A DNA stretch of 64,000 nt, taken from assembly GCA_024347235.1 (NCBI GenBank), contig AP025283.1, positions 3,844,001-3,908,000 on the forward strand, written 5' to 3'. Origin of the DNA: Aliamphritea spongicola (GTDB lineage Bacteria; Pseudomonadota; Gammaproteobacteria; Pseudomonadales; Balneatricaceae). Position numbers and translations under genes: made by a program. The notes below the pieces were generated by a model. It was not told where the DNA came from. It was given only the letters and a program-made list of their open reading frames with translations, and did no database searches. Below, piece by piece: positions 1 to 9,040 of this stretch (position 1 is the stretch's first letter; every line of letters starts with the position of its first letter).

Positions 1-398
1 GCAGCAACAGGCAGAATTCTTCAACATCGAACTGACCGGCCCGCTCGGCCAGGGGGCGCCAGAATCACCGGCAGCCCGCGGGGCATTGAAATCCTTGCCG
101 CCGGCGAAGCCCCGATCTATTCAAATGCACCGGAAGCCCTGATGGAGGAGCGGCTGGGCTGGCGTTTTCCACTGAATGACTTACCGTTCTGGATGAAAGG
201 CCAGCCAGCACCGGGCAGTGAATACACACCGGTTTTTGACACCAACAGACTCAAGTCTCTACAACAAAATAACTGGCAGATTAACTACTTACGCTACACC
301 TCCGGGACGGTATTCCCCTGCCCGGCAAAATCGTCCTGAATCAGGGCAATCTGCGGATTACCCTTATAGCTAAAGAGTGGCAGATCGGAGCACGATAA
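1..398 (+). CDS. lolB: Outer-membrane lipoprotein insertase LolB (3' part, frameshifted)
   Basis: C-terminal part of LolB, the outer-membrane receptor that takes lipoproteins from LolA and inserts them into the outer membrane. The 5' end lies outside the window. Reading in turn through frames 2, 1 and 3 gives a continuous LolB-like sequence: FNIELTGPLGQGA, then ITGSPRGIEILAAGEAPIYS, ALMEERLGWRFPLNDLPFWM, NNWQINYLRY and finally IPLPGKIVLNQGNLRIT up to the TAA at 396-398. Two frameshifts are needed, near 58-63 and near 303. The second is cured by one extra C in the CC run of acctccggg. The pattern of lGW..P...L..W..G and the late W are typical of the family. In many gammaproteobacteria lolB is followed by ispE and then a tRNA-Gln and prs. 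Here the tRNA follows directly. Confidence 0.8.
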
Positions 399-411
399 CC
401 CCGGTTTTGCA

Positions 412-440
412 TTGACTTTGCAACACGGTTCCTAGAAAAT
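412..440 (+). promoter_or_regulatory. Sigma-70 promoter for tRNA-Gln
   Basis: TTGACT (412-417), a 17-nt spacer and GAAAAT (435-440), followed at once by a GC-rich stretch (GTGCGCCG). That GC-rich discriminator is usual for stringently controlled stable-RNA promoters. It sits about 40 nt before the tRNA. Confidence 0.55.
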
Positions 441-481
441 GTGCGCCGTTATTCAGGCCTGGTTCCTGTAAGGGTTAATGT

Positions 482-556
482 TGGGATATCGCCAAGCGGT
501 AAGGCAACGGGTTTTGATCCCGTCATGCGGAGGTTCGAATCCTCCTATCCCAGCCA
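482..556 (+). tRNA. tRNA-Gln(TTG)
   Basis: A 75-nt tRNA with encoded CCA. The acceptor arms TGGGATA and TATCCCA pair, and the anticodon loop TTTTGAT carries TTG. It lies between lolB and prs, as in many gammaproteobacteria, and is identical to the three intact Gln tRNAs at 5.9-6.4 kb. Confidence 0.97.
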
Positions 557-832
557 TCTCTGAGAGACTTCTCAGCATGGCTCACGGCATTTTCTCCGGT
601 TAAATACATCCGACACCTTTTACCTGCCTTAGCAAAGACGGGTTGGGGTTATTTTTGTGTTCAGCCAGCAGCAAACCCAGTGCCCCGTTGACCGGCGGTA
701 AAAAGCCTCTGGTCTGAAACAGGCAATAATGAGAGATTTCTGCAGTTTCAGTGATTTACTGAACAGCTGCCAGGCCAAAACCACATGAATGAATCTCTGT
801 TAACCACTACAGCATCCGAGAAGGTAACCACC

Positions 833-1774
833 GTGCCTAAAATGATGGTCTTCACTGGCAACGCCAACCGAGAGCTTGCCGAGAAAGTCGTTGAACGCCT
901 AGATATCCCAATGGGCGAAGCAGTAGTCACCAAGTTTAGTGACGGTGAAGTAAACGTCGAAATCAATGAAAACGCACGTGGTAAAGACGTTTTCATTCTG
1001 CAGTCGACCTGCGCACCAACCAATGACAACCTGATGGAACTGATTGTCATGGCTGACGCCCTGCGCCGCGGTTCTGCTACCCGTATCACTGCGGTTATCC
1101 CGTACTACGGTTATGCCCGTCAGGACCGTCGTCCACGTTCCGCCCGTGTAGCAATCAGCGCAAAAGTTGTTGCTGACATGCTGGCAGGCGTAGGTATCGA
1201 CCGCGTACTGACCGTTGACCTGCACGCTGACCAGATCCAGGGTTTCTTTGATATCCCTGTTGATAACGTATACGGCTCTCCGGTACTGCTGGACGAAATC
1301 GCCCGTCAGAACTACGAGAACCCACTGGTTGTATCTCCGGACGTAGGCGGTGTGGTACGTGCCCGTGCTGTGGCAAAACAACTGGACTGCGATCTGGCAA
1401 TCATCGACAAGCGTCGTGAAAAAGCCAACGAAGCTCAGGTAATGAACATTATCGGTGACGTACAGGGTCGTACCTGCATTCTGGTAGACGACATGTGTGA
1501 CACCGCCGGCACCCTGTGTAAAGCCGCAAGCGCTCTGAAACAGAACGGCGCTGCCAAGGTTGTTGCTTATGCAACTCACCCTGTGCTTTCAGGCCCTGCT
1601 ATCGACAACATCAACAACTCTGAACTGGATGAGTTGGTTGTTACCGATACTATCCCACTGTCACCGGCTGGTGAGAAGTGTGACCGCATTCGTCAGCTGA
1701 CCCTGGCGCCAATGCTGGCAGAAGCGGTACGCCGCGTCTGCAACGAAGAATCTATCAGTGCAATGTTCCGGTAG
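833..1774 (+). CDS. prs: Ribose-phosphate pyrophosphokinase (PRPP synthetase)
   Basis: Makes PRPP from ribose-5-phosphate and ATP in the cytoplasm, feeding purine, pyrimidine, NAD, histidine and tryptophan synthesis. The sequence shows the N-terminal [12 protein letters not shown], the regulatory/ATP flexible loop around [13 protein letters not shown] and the PRPP loop [11 protein letters not shown]. It ends [10 protein letters not shown], as in the family. I choose the GTG at 833 over the in-frame ATG at 785. It gives exactly 313 residues, the family's normal length, starts at the conserved PKMMVF, and has a GAGAAGG Shine-Dalgarno at 818-824. The 276-nt leader between the tRNA and this start holds nothing I recognise. 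The gene is intact and followed by rplY in the usual order. Confidence 0.97.
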   Translation: MPKMMVFTGNANRELAEKVVERLDIPMGEAVVTKFSDGEVNVEINENARGKDVFILQSTCAPTNDNLMELIVMADALRRGSATRITAVIPYYGYARQDRRPRSARVAISAKVVADMLAGVGIDRVLTVDLHADQIQGFFDIPVDNVYGSPVLLDEIARQNYENPLVVSPDVGGVVRARAVAKQLDCDLAIIDKRREKANEAQVMNIIGDVQGRTCILVDDMCDTAGTLCKAASALKQNGAAKVVAYATHPVLSGPAIDNINNSELDELVVTDTIPLSPAGEKCDRIRQLTLAPMLAEAVRRVCNEESISAMFR

Positions 1775-1886
1775 GAAGATTGCACCGATAACCCCTTCCA
1801 TCCGGGAAGGAACTTAGCCAACTGGCTTAACTGACTGCAAGACCTGGTCGCAAGGATTTTGCAGTTTTACTTTTAAAGGTATTAAA

Positions 1887-2486
1887 ATGACTGATTTCGT
1901 AATCAAAGCTGAAGCCCGTACAGACGAAGGGAAAGGTGCGAGCCGCCGCCTGCGTCACGCTGGCATGATCCCTGCCGTTGTATACGGTGGTGCTAAAAAC
2001 AAGAAGCCTGTTTCCATCACTCTGGAAAACCGTGCTCTGGTTAAGCAGATCGAAGATCCTACTTTCTTCTCTTCTATCCTGACTCTGGACCTGAACGGTA
2101 AAGAAGAAAAAGTTATCGTACGTGACTTCCAGCGTCACCCTGCACGTAACACTGTTCTGCACGTTGACTTCCAGCGTATCACCAAGTCCAACAAGATCCA
2201 GATCCTGGTTCCTCTGAACTTCACTGGCTTCGCTAAGTCTCCGGCTGGTAAAGCGTCCGGTAAATTCGCTGTTCAGCAAAACACTGTTCAGGTTCTGTGT
2301 CTGCCAGACAAACTGCCAGAGTCTCTGGAAGTTGATATGTCCAACGTTGAAATGGGCCAGATCCTGCACCTGTCTGACATCACTATGCCTGCTGGCGTTG
2401 AGATTGTTCAGCTGCGTCGCGGCGCTGACCACGATCAGGGCATCGCTCAGACTTACGCACCACGTGGTGCTAAAGCAGCTAAGTAA
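1887..2486 (+). CDS. rplY: 50S ribosomal protein L25/Ctc (long, two-domain form)
   Basis: Binds 5S rRNA in the large ribosomal subunit. At 199 residues it is the long Ctc/TL5 form: an N-terminal L25 domain (about 1-95, with GKGASRRLRHAGMIPAVVYG and VIVRDFQRHP) plus a C-terminal beta domain. It is longer than the 94-residue E. coli L25. The TGA/TAA-flanked frame is intact and the start follows an AAAGG-type site (ttttaaaggtattaaaATG). The 112-nt leader after prs contains a small inverted repeat, CCTTCC (1794-1799) with GGAAGG (1805-1810). It has no T run, so I do not call it a terminator. The gene is probably co-transcribed with prs upstream and pth 23 nt downstream. Confidence 0.96.
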   Translation: MTDFVIKAEARTDEGKGASRRLRHAGMIPAVVYGGAKNKKPVSITLENRALVKQIEDPTFFSSILTLDLNGKEEKVIVRDFQRHPARNTVLHVDFQRITKSNKIQILVPLNFTGFAKSPAGKASGKFAVQQNTVQVLCLPDKLPESLEVDMSNVEMGQILHLSDITMPAGVEIVQLRRGADHDQGIAQTYAPRGAKAAK

Positions 2487-2509
2487 TTTAGCCTGCTAAA
2501 GGTACCGGC

Positions 2510-3094
2510 ATGAAAGATCGGATTCAGTTAATTGTTGGCCTGGGTAACCCCGGACAACAGTACGACCAGACCCGTCATAATGCCGGTGCTGATTTTGTCG
2601 CTCAGCTCGCTGAGCGACAAATGACCCTCTTAAGACCGACAATAAATTTCACGGTCTGTACGGGAAAATCACCCTGAACCAGCAACCGGTTCACCTGCTG
2701 ATCCCGAACACCTTTATGAACCTCAGCGGGCAAGCGGTTGGCGCACTGGCCAACTTCTACAAAATCCCCTGAAGGCATATTAGTTGCCCACGATGAACTC
2801 GACCTTCCACCCGGTGTAGCCAAGCTCAAACAGGGCGGCGGACACGGTGGCCACAACGGTCTGCGAGACATCATCAGCAAGCTGGGTAACAACAAAAATT
2901 TCTACCGTTTACGCTTAGGTATCGGCCATCCCGGCAGTGCCAGCCAGGTCAGCGGATTCGTGCTGAAGAAAGCACCGTCCAGCGAACGCGACCTGACTCA
3001 GGCCGCCAGTGATGAAGCCCTGCGGGTACTGGAACAGGCCTGCAGTGGTGACTGGCTGAAAGCGATGAACACTTTGCACTCTTTCAAAGCATAA
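2510..3094 (+). CDS. pth: Peptidyl-tRNA hydrolase (two frameshifts)
   Basis: Recycles peptidyl-tRNAs released from stalled ribosomes; essential in bacteria. From the ATG at 2510 the protein reads [20 protein letters not shown], with the catalytic His in TRHNAG. After a shift near 2620-2630 it continues [19 protein letters not shown] and [18 protein letters not shown]. After a second shift near 2770 it gives [15 protein letters not shown] and [18 protein letters not shown] and ends HSFKA. The second break is cured by adding one C to the CCCC run, restoring the family's KIPPE. All active-site regions are present and total length is about 194 residues, as expected. I infer an intact gene with sequencing errors. 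It sits between rplY and ychF, the classical order. Confidence 0.9.
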
Positions 3095-3117
3095 ATCTTT
3101 AACTACAGGATACTGTC

Positions 3118-4209
3118 ATGGGTTTCAAATGCGGCATTGTTGGCCTGCCTAACGTCGGCAAATCGACACTATTTAATGCTCTAACGAAAGCCGGTATTGG
3201 CGCTGAGAACTTCCCGTTCTGCACCATCGAACCGAACGCAGGCGTTGTACCTATGCCGGACCCGCGTCTGGACGCCCTGGCAGACATTGTTAAGCCGGAA
3301 CGTGTACTGGCTACCACCATGGAATTCGTTGATATCGCCGGTCTGGTTGCCGGTGCATCAAAAGGCGAAGGTCTGGGTAACAAGTTCCTGCACAACATCC
3401 GTGAAACCGATGCAATCGCGCACGTAGTTCGCTGCTTTGAAGATGAAAACGTTATCCACGTTGCCAATAAAATCGACCCGCTGGCCGATATTGAAATCAT
3501 CAATACCGAACTGGCGCTGGCTGACCTGGAATCTGTTGAGAAACAACTGCAGCGCGTACAGAAGCTGGCCAAAGGCGGCGACAAAGAAGCCGTAAAAGCC
3601 AAAGCGCTGCTGGAAAAACTGCAGCCGCATCTGGATGAAGGTCACCCGGTTCGCTCCATGGAGCTGAGCGACGATGAGAAGGTAACCCTGAAAACCTTCC
3701 ACCTGCTGACCACCAAGCCGACCATGTACATCGCCAACGTTGATGAAGAAGGCTTCGAAAACAACCCGCACCTGGATGCGGTTCGTGAACTGGCTAAATC
3801 TGAAAACGCTGAACTGGTTGCGATCTGCAACAAGATGGAAGCGGAAATCTCCGAGCTGGACGATGAAGAGAAGCTGGAATTCCTGCAGGAAATGGGCATG
3901 GAAGAACCTGGCCTGGACCGCGTTATCCGCGCCGGTTACGAGCTGCTGGGGCTGCAGACGTACTTCACCGCCGGTGTTAAAGAAGTCCGCGCCTGGACGG
4001 TTAAGATCGGTGCGACCGCGCCTGAAGGTGCCGGAGTTATCCACACAGACTTCCAGAAAGGCTTTATCCGCGCTGAAGTCATCAGCTACGACCACTACAT
4101 CGAATTCAACGGTGAACAGGGTTCTAAAGATGCCGGTAAATGGCGCCTGGAAGGTAAAGACTACATCCTTAAAGATGGCGATGTGATCCACTACCGTTTC
4201 AACGTCTGA
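3118..4209 (+). CDS. ychF: Redox-regulated ribosome-binding ATPase YchF
   Basis: Obg-type P-loop protein of the YchF/OLA1 family that binds ribosomes and hydrolyses ATP in preference to GTP. It is linked to stress and translation control. The 363-residue length is exactly typical. G1 is [15 protein letters not shown] and G3 lies around [20 protein letters not shown]. The G4 position reads NKME rather than the GTP-specific NKxD, which fits ATP use. A coiled-coil insertion lies at about 130-190. The C-terminal TGS domain ([19 protein letters not shown]) ends DVIHYRFNV. The frame is intact, starts 23 nt after pth and is closed by a terminator hairpin. Confidence 0.97.
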   Translation: MGFKCGIVGLPNVGKSTLFNALTKAGIGAENFPFCTIEPNAGVVPMPDPRLDALADIVKPERVLATTMEFVDIAGLVAGASKGEGLGNKFLHNIRETDAIAHVVRCFEDENVIHVANKIDPLADIEIINTELALADLESVEKQLQRVQKLAKGGDKEAVKAKALLEKLQPHLDEGHPVRSMELSDDEKVTLKTFHLLTTKPTMYIANVDEEGFENNPHLDAVRELAKSENAELVAICNKMEAEISELDDEEKLEFLQEMGMEEPGLDRVIRAGYELLGLQTYFTAGVKEVRAWTVKIGATAPEGAGVIHTDFQKGFIRAEVISYDHYIEFNGEQGSKDAGKWRLEGKDYILKDGDVIHYRFNV

Positions 4210-4222
4210 TATCAGAAATACG

Positions 4223-4258
4223 AAAAGGCTCCGCGCACTCAGTGCCCGGAGCCTTTTT
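4223..4258 (+). terminator. Rho-independent terminator after ychF
   Basis: Inverted repeat AAGGCTCCG (4225-4233) with CGGAGCCTT (4247-4255) and a T run (4254-4258). It ends the rplY-pth-ychF unit. The preceding A run makes it potentially bidirectional. Confidence 0.85.
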
Positions 4259-4439
4259 CACCTGTCCGTTACCACTACTTGCTTTCCGGCCACTGGCCCA
4301 TTAGATTACAGCCATGCCTGATGGCATCCATGTTCGCGGAAAGGGCTGCGCCCAGACTTCACAATTGAATTAATGATCCGAGATCAGCTTTGATCCACCT
4401 GTCATGCGGACGCAGGAATAATGCTATTTCGGAGATTTT

Positions 4440-5700
4440 ATGTCAGATCAGAACACCCGGACACTCAACCCGCCGAATGCTCCCCGTGATATTTTTCACG
4501 GCAAGCTCAACCTTGAGCAACAAAAGAAGCGCGCTAAAGAACTGTTCAAACAAATTCAGTCAGAAGAGCCAGGCGCACTGCAACGCTTTAAGGTTCACCC
4601 CCGATACAACGCACTTAACGGCCACATACAGCTAAGCCATTGTCAGTTAGTAATCGCCCGGGAAAACGGCTTTGACAGCTGGCCCGCCATGAAAGCCCAT
4701 ATCGACAACCTTAAACTGGAACCCCGTACACCGGACACACCAGACACCCTGCACATCCGCTGCGGTCACGATATCGAACACGGTCTGAAACTGGCAGGCT
4801 TCTGCGGTGAATATCTGGCCTTCACCGATCCCTTTTGTCAGGGGCCGGTTCAAGACTTGCCTCTGGATCAGCTTATAGCCCTGCGCAGTCAATTTGTCGC
4901 TGAAGCCTATTCACTCGACCTCACTGATGCAGCCGCTCAGGCTAACGCCGCTTACGCCCCGTTACGTGCCTTTCAGACCTCATCTGACACTCAGACATGG
5001 CAAAAATCGTACTCTGGTTTGAACACGACAGCTACGACCAGCTCATTCTGGCTTTTTACTGAGTTACTTTTACCGCCATGCGCCGAATGCACCACTGGAG
5101 CTGATCTGTGTTGACCGGGTTCCCGGCGTAAAAGATTTCATTGGTCTGGGCCAGCTGTCTCCTGAACTGTTCCGCTACCTGTGGGATAACCAGCGCACAT
5201 CGGTCAGCAACGCCCAGCTACAGCTGGGAGAGAACGTCTGGCTGGCACTCTGTACAGAAACGCCCGAAGCCCTGACTAACCTGATCAGTACAGGGACACC
5301 GGCACTGCCACTTATGGCCCGGGCCCTGCAACGGCATCTGGCAGAGTTACCGGACCCGCAAACAGGTTTGAGCCTGACTGCCAGCCTCGCTCTGCAACTT
5401 CTCAGTGAAGCAGGCCCCCTGACAGCAGGCAAGCTGTTTGGCCGTTACATGCGTGAAAGAGACCCCCTGCCATGGCTCGGCGACCTGATGTTCTGGTCCA
5501 TTATCCGGGAGCTGATAAACGCTTCAGAACCGCTTATCCAAATCGAGTCTGATCATGCTGAATGGCCCTTAAAGGAACTCTCAATTACCTCTGCGGGCAA
5601 ACAAGTACTGAAGGGGCAACTGAATGCACTTACACTGATAAAACATCCCCGCTGGGTAGGTGGAATCCGCATCCCCGCCGCAAGCAAAAAGTCCTCCTGA
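4440..5700 (+). CDS. DUF1835/DUF3658-type protein (frameshifted)
   Basis: A conserved protein of unknown function. The first frame gives an N-terminal helical part (LEQQKKRAKELFKQI, RFKVHPRYNALNGHIQLSHC, QLVIARENGFDSWPAMKAHI). A DUF1835-like domain follows (TLHIRCGHDIEHGLKLAGF, FTDPFCQGPV, RSQFVAEAY). After a break near 5055, cured by one extra T in the TTTTT of ggctttttactg, the reading continues SYFYRHAPNAPLELICVDRV to a C-terminal part ending at TGA 5698-5700. That part (MARALQRHLAELPDP, PLTAGKLFGRYMRERDPLPW) fits the DUF3658-type domain that commonly follows DUF1835. Reconstructed length is about 420 residues. A GGAG site precedes the ATG. It appears monocistronic, between two terminators. 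Family assignment is from memory of motifs and the activity is unknown. Confidence 0.7.
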
Positions 5701-5726
5701 GCCTGATCGGAAACCACGAATTGGCA

Positions 5727-5759
5727 GCACGAATTTTCTCATAGAAATTCGTGCTTTTT
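5727..5759 (+). terminator. Rho-independent terminator
   Basis: Perfect 10-bp stem GCACGAATTT (5727-5736) / AAATTCGTGC (5745-5754) followed by five T. It terminates the DUF1835-type gene just before the tRNA promoter. Confidence 0.9.
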
Positions 5760-5772
5760 GCCCTCTAATCAG

Positions 5773-5800
5773 TTGACAGACATATGAAAAAGAGAATAAT
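5773..5800 (+). promoter_or_regulatory. Strong sigma-70 promoter for the tRNA array
   Basis: Perfect -35 TTGACA (5773-5778), 16-nt spacer, AATAAT (5795-5800; five of six matches to TATAAT), then a GC-rich discriminator (TCGCGACC) as is usual for stable RNA genes. It lies 22 nt before the first tRNA. Confidence 0.75.
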
Positions 5801-5822
5801 TCGCGACCTCGATAAGTGCTAA

Positions 5823-5899
5823 GGCAATATAGCTCAGCTGGTTAGAGCATCGCATTCATAATGCGAGGGTCGCAGGTTCGAGTCCCGCTATTGCCACCA
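5823..5899 (+). tRNA. tRNA-Met(CAT), elongator type
   Basis: 77 nt with encoded CCA. Acceptor arms GGCAATA / TATTGCC pair, and the anticodon loop TTCATAA carries CAT. It has no initiator-type acceptor mismatch, so it is an elongator Met tRNA. An Ile-CAT tRNA is less likely by sequence. Confidence 0.92.
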
Positions 5900-5916
5900 T
5901 GCCCCTATCGTTCTGC

Positions 5917-5991
5917 TGGGATATCGCCAAGCGGTAAGGCAACGGGTTTTGATCCCGTCATGCGGAGGTTCGAATCCTCCTATCCCAGCCA
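5917..5991 (+). tRNA. tRNA-Gln(TTG)
   Basis: Identical over 75 nt, including CCA, to the copy at 482-556. It lies 17 nt after the Met tRNA in the same transcript, recalling the met/gln tRNA operon of enterobacteria. Confidence 0.97.
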
Positions 5992-6019
5992 TTCTTTAAG
6001 TGGCAACACTTTCTGAATT

Positions 6020-6096
6020 GGCAATATAGCTCAGTTGGTTAGAGCATCGCATTCATAATGCGAGGGTCGCAGGTTCGAGTCCCGCTATTGCCACCA
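6020..6096 (+). tRNA. tRNA-Met(CAT), second copy
   Basis: 77 nt with CCA. Differs from the copy at 5823 by one base in the D arm (CTCAGTTGG against CTCAGCTGG). Part of a Met-Gln unit repeated in tandem. Confidence 0.92.
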
Positions 6097-6108
6097 TGTT
6101 TATGTAGT

Positions 6109-6183
6109 TGGGATATCGCCAAGCGGTAAGGCAACGGGTTTTGATCCCGTCATGCGGAGGTTCGAATCCTCCTATCCCAGCCA
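6109..6183 (+). tRNA. tRNA-Gln(TTG)
   Basis: Third identical 75-nt copy with CCA, 12 nt after the second Met tRNA. Confidence 0.97.
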
Positions 6184-6198
6184 TAAACCTGTTTATGT

Positions 6199-6263
6199 AA
6201 AGGCAACGGGTTTTGATCCACTCCCATCTCACGGCGGAGATTCAAATCCTCCTATACCAGGCA
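6199..6263 (+). pseudogene. Degenerate tRNA-Gln remnant
   Basis: It retains AAGGCAACGGGTTTTGATCC exactly as in the Gln tRNAs. Fifteen unrelated bases replace the 3' anticodon stem. A T arm and acceptor end follow with four changes in 29 positions. The 5' acceptor strand and most of the D arm are missing, so it cannot fold as a tRNA. Probably a failed duplication or recombination scar inside the array. Confidence 0.8.
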
Positions 6264-6284
6264 TAAACAGAATCCTCCCAGTGT

Positions 6285-6359
6285 TGGGATATCGCCAAGC
6301 GGTAAGGCAACGGGTTTTGATCCCGTCATGCGGAGGTTCGAATCCTCCTATCCCAGCCA
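6285..6359 (+). tRNA. tRNA-Gln(TTG), last in array
   Basis: Fourth identical copy of the 75-nt Gln tRNA with CCA, downstream of the remnant. Confidence 0.97.
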
Positions 6360-6857
6360 TCTCTCTCTTTTACAAACAAATCGGTTTTGATCACTCCCGT
6401 TACAGTGACGGAAGCTCTCTCACGTCCGAACACACAACTACTTCCCTTTTAAAGCACATTTCAGCTTCCGGTTATTTCAGTTACGCCGTCTACAGTTAAA
6501 ACCCAACTTTATATCCGGATACGAAGCCAGTGGTTTTTCTGTCACAAAGAAGTCATATTCAAACAAATTCAGGGGATTTTTCGGGCTTCAAACAGAATTT
6601 TTTCATCTGTAATGCCTGTCCTTCCGGTTCTGTTAATCAGCCATTCAAACGTGCCTGTTCATTATTACGCCTGCGTATACAGGTACCCGCCTTTCGTTTT
6701 GCCAAACAGCTCTGTTGTCTGAATAAGAAAACACCATGGATTTCGGTTATTAAACAGAAAAGCCACTGACAGGCCAAACCAAACGGGCTACACTTGCCTG
6801 ATAAGAAGATAAAAACAACAGAAAACCCACTTAAAAACGTAATACTGTGCCCAAAAT
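6360..6857. other. Intergenic region with a second faint tRNA remnant
   Basis: No convincing gene. The short open frames here have no family features or Shine-Dalgarno. At 6382-6399 the sequence CGGTTTTGATCACTCCCG repeats the junction seen in the remnant at 6199-6263 (GGTTTTGATC joined to ACTCCC), suggesting a second decayed copy. The AT-rich end presumably carries the promoter of the gene at 6858, but I cannot pick a clear pair of hexamers. Confidence 0.5.
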
Positions 6858-8972
6858 ATGAAAATTGAAAGCAGCCTACCGGAAGCTACAATTCGCCTTG
6901 CCATGAACGGCGACCGGCAACGACTACAGCAAAACGTTTATATTTTATTTGTCGGCCTGAGTGAGCAGGAAGTGTCACCTATTCTGGCGATACTTAAACA
7001 GGTCAGGCTGATCCCCGCAGTAAAAATATTCATAACCCCCGCCAGTTTGCCCGCGCCCTTAGCGAACGCTCGTGGGACCTGATCATCAGCCAGCAGAAAG
7101 CCAAAGACATCAGCGCCAAACATGTTCAGCAGATGGTCCAGCGCCTGGATAAAGACATTCCAATCATCCAGTTAGTGACGAACAATACCCGCCAGGCCAA
7201 TATCCTGGGGATTCGTGACGGCATGGCCGCAGTTGCTTCCTGGCAGAAACAGAACTGCTGCTGTTACAGATCCATCAGCAGCTCAGGCACCTGGACAGCC
7301 GTAAGCAGGTCAGACAACTGGAAGCCCTGCTCGCAGAAGCCGAAAAATAACCAGAAGCTGGCGGAGAATTCCCGCTCAGCAATCGTTTACCTGAATCTGG
7401 TCATGGCGCCGATTTTCAGCAACGATGCCTGCCATGAACTGCTGGCCATCGACAGCGCGAATATTCTTCAGCGCCATGGCCTGCTGAGTTTCATCGCCCC
7501 GGATCATCATAATGAGTTCAATAACCTGTTATCCGGCCTGCAGCACCGGGCCGGTGAAGGTGACTCTATTGAACTGACCGCCCGTCGCAGCGATGGCACA
7601 CAGTTCAAAACCCTGCTGGAAGTAAAACACAGCCGTTTCGAGAATCAGGATTGCATACAGCTGGTCTTTAAACCGGATGGATACGGTGAAACCGAAGCGC
7701 CGGAAAATATAGATACAGCCACCCGTCTGCGGGATAAGCACTTCCTGCTTGATAAGCTCGAGATGACCGCCCAGAGAGCCCTTCTGGGGGCGCTGATGCC
7801 AACCTGCTGTACATTCGTCTGGATAACTTCCATGAGCTTCAGGAAGCTTTACAGCAGGGCTCAGACATCATGATGGCGGAACTGGCTACCCTGTTCCGAG
7901 ACAAGGTAAGCCAGGCCCATACCTGTGCCCGTCTGGAAAAAGACGTCTTTGCCATTCTTTATCAGGACGCCAACCTGGATAAAACCATGCGGATTGCTGA
8001 ACTGATCCGTAAAGCCATCATGAAAGAAGGCAAGAATATCGCCGGTACCGGACTGAATATTCAGTGCAGCATCGGTATCGCCGGCATCAACGATAACGCA
8101 CCCCATTATCTGGAACTGATTGACCGGGCAGAAGAAGCCGCAAACGCAGCACTGGATGCCAATAAAAACGGCATCAGTTTTTATCAGGCCCCAGCCAAAG
8201 CAACAGAAGACCAGACTGACGAAGCGGTCGACCTGATCCGCGATGCCATGGTTGAAGACAGCTTCAGCCTGCACTTTCAGCCGATTGTGTCTCTGCGGGC
8301 CAATAAAGGCATCTGTAACTATGAAGTTCTGCTGCGCCTGCAGGACGAAGATAACGCAGATGCCATCTCCCAAGCGACTTTATCGCCGGCCTGGATAGCT
8401 CCACAACCAGCGTAAGAATCGATAAATGGGTTATCGAACACAGCCTCCGGAAAATCCGGGACGGCCTGAGTAACGAGCTTTCAGTCCGGCTGTTTATCAA
8501 TTTGACGCTGAGCAGCCTGCAGTCACAACAGATGTTCAACTGGTTCCGGCAAACCCTGGCTGAAGCCAAAGTACCGGCCAAACTGATTTGTCTGCAGGTC
8601 AGTGAAGCAGACATTCAGGCCAATCAGGCTGCCGCGACCAAGTTTATCAACGGTGTCCGCAAGATTGGCTGCAAAATCTGTATCAAACATTTCGGACTGT
8701 CCGAAGCCTCCGAACAACTGTGCGATAAGAATAAACCTGATCTGGTAAAACTGGATCAGACATATCTGAACGATATCGATCTGGATGGTAAAACAAACCC
8801 TGCTTTCACCGACCGGATAAAACAGCTCAACAAAGATAAAATCGCCTGTATAGCTCCCATGGTGGAGGATACCCGCATGCTCAGCCGTCTCTGGCAAGCA
8901 GGTGTTCCCTTTATTCAGGGCTACTACCTGCAGCCACCCAAGCCGGAAATGGAATACGACTTCTTTGACTGA
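6858..8972 (+). CDS. FimX-like c-di-GMP effector with degenerate GGDEF and EAL domains (frameshifted)
   Basis: About 705 residues when joined across at least four frameshifts (near 7045, 7230, 7790 and 8370). Order: a receiver-like N-terminus (QNVYILFVGLSEQEVSPILA), a PAS-like part (about 175-285), a GGDEF-family domain (about 290-440) and an EAL-family domain (about 465-700, from FSLHFQPIVSL). Both catalytic signatures are lost. The GGDEF site reads RLEKDVFAIL. EAL reads EVL, the metal-binding DDFG reads IKHFG, and the late catalytic Glu region reads APMVEDTRML. This architecture matches FimX, which binds c-di-GMP through an inactive EAL domain and controls type IV pilus assembly. FimX identity is inferred from domain order and the EVL variant. 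A terminator follows and there is no co-transcribed neighbour. Confidence 0.72.
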
Positions 8973-8990
8973 GTGAATATCACACAATAA

Positions 8991-9024
8991 AAAGGCTGAT
9001 TGCATCACAATCAGCCTTTTTTAT
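8991..9024. terminator. Bidirectional terminator between the FimX-like gene and serB
   Basis: Stem AAAGGCTGATT (8991-9001) / AATCAGCCTTT (9009-9019) with a T run on the plus side and an A run on the minus side. It serves two convergent genes. Confidence 0.9.
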
Positions 9025-9040
9025 TTACCGTAAAGTCTGT

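Noticed and set aside
1794..1810. CCTTCC/GGAAGG hairpin between prs and rplY as a terminator
   Set aside because: Only 6 bp and no T run; rplY most likely depends on read-through.
3358..4191. A 277-codon minus-strand frame opposite ychF
   Set aside because: Shadow of a well-conserved plus-strand gene; no motif or ribosome-binding site.
6530..6769. A 79-codon frame after the tRNA array
   Set aside because: No Shine-Dalgarno, no recognised features and a biased composition. Treated as intergenic.
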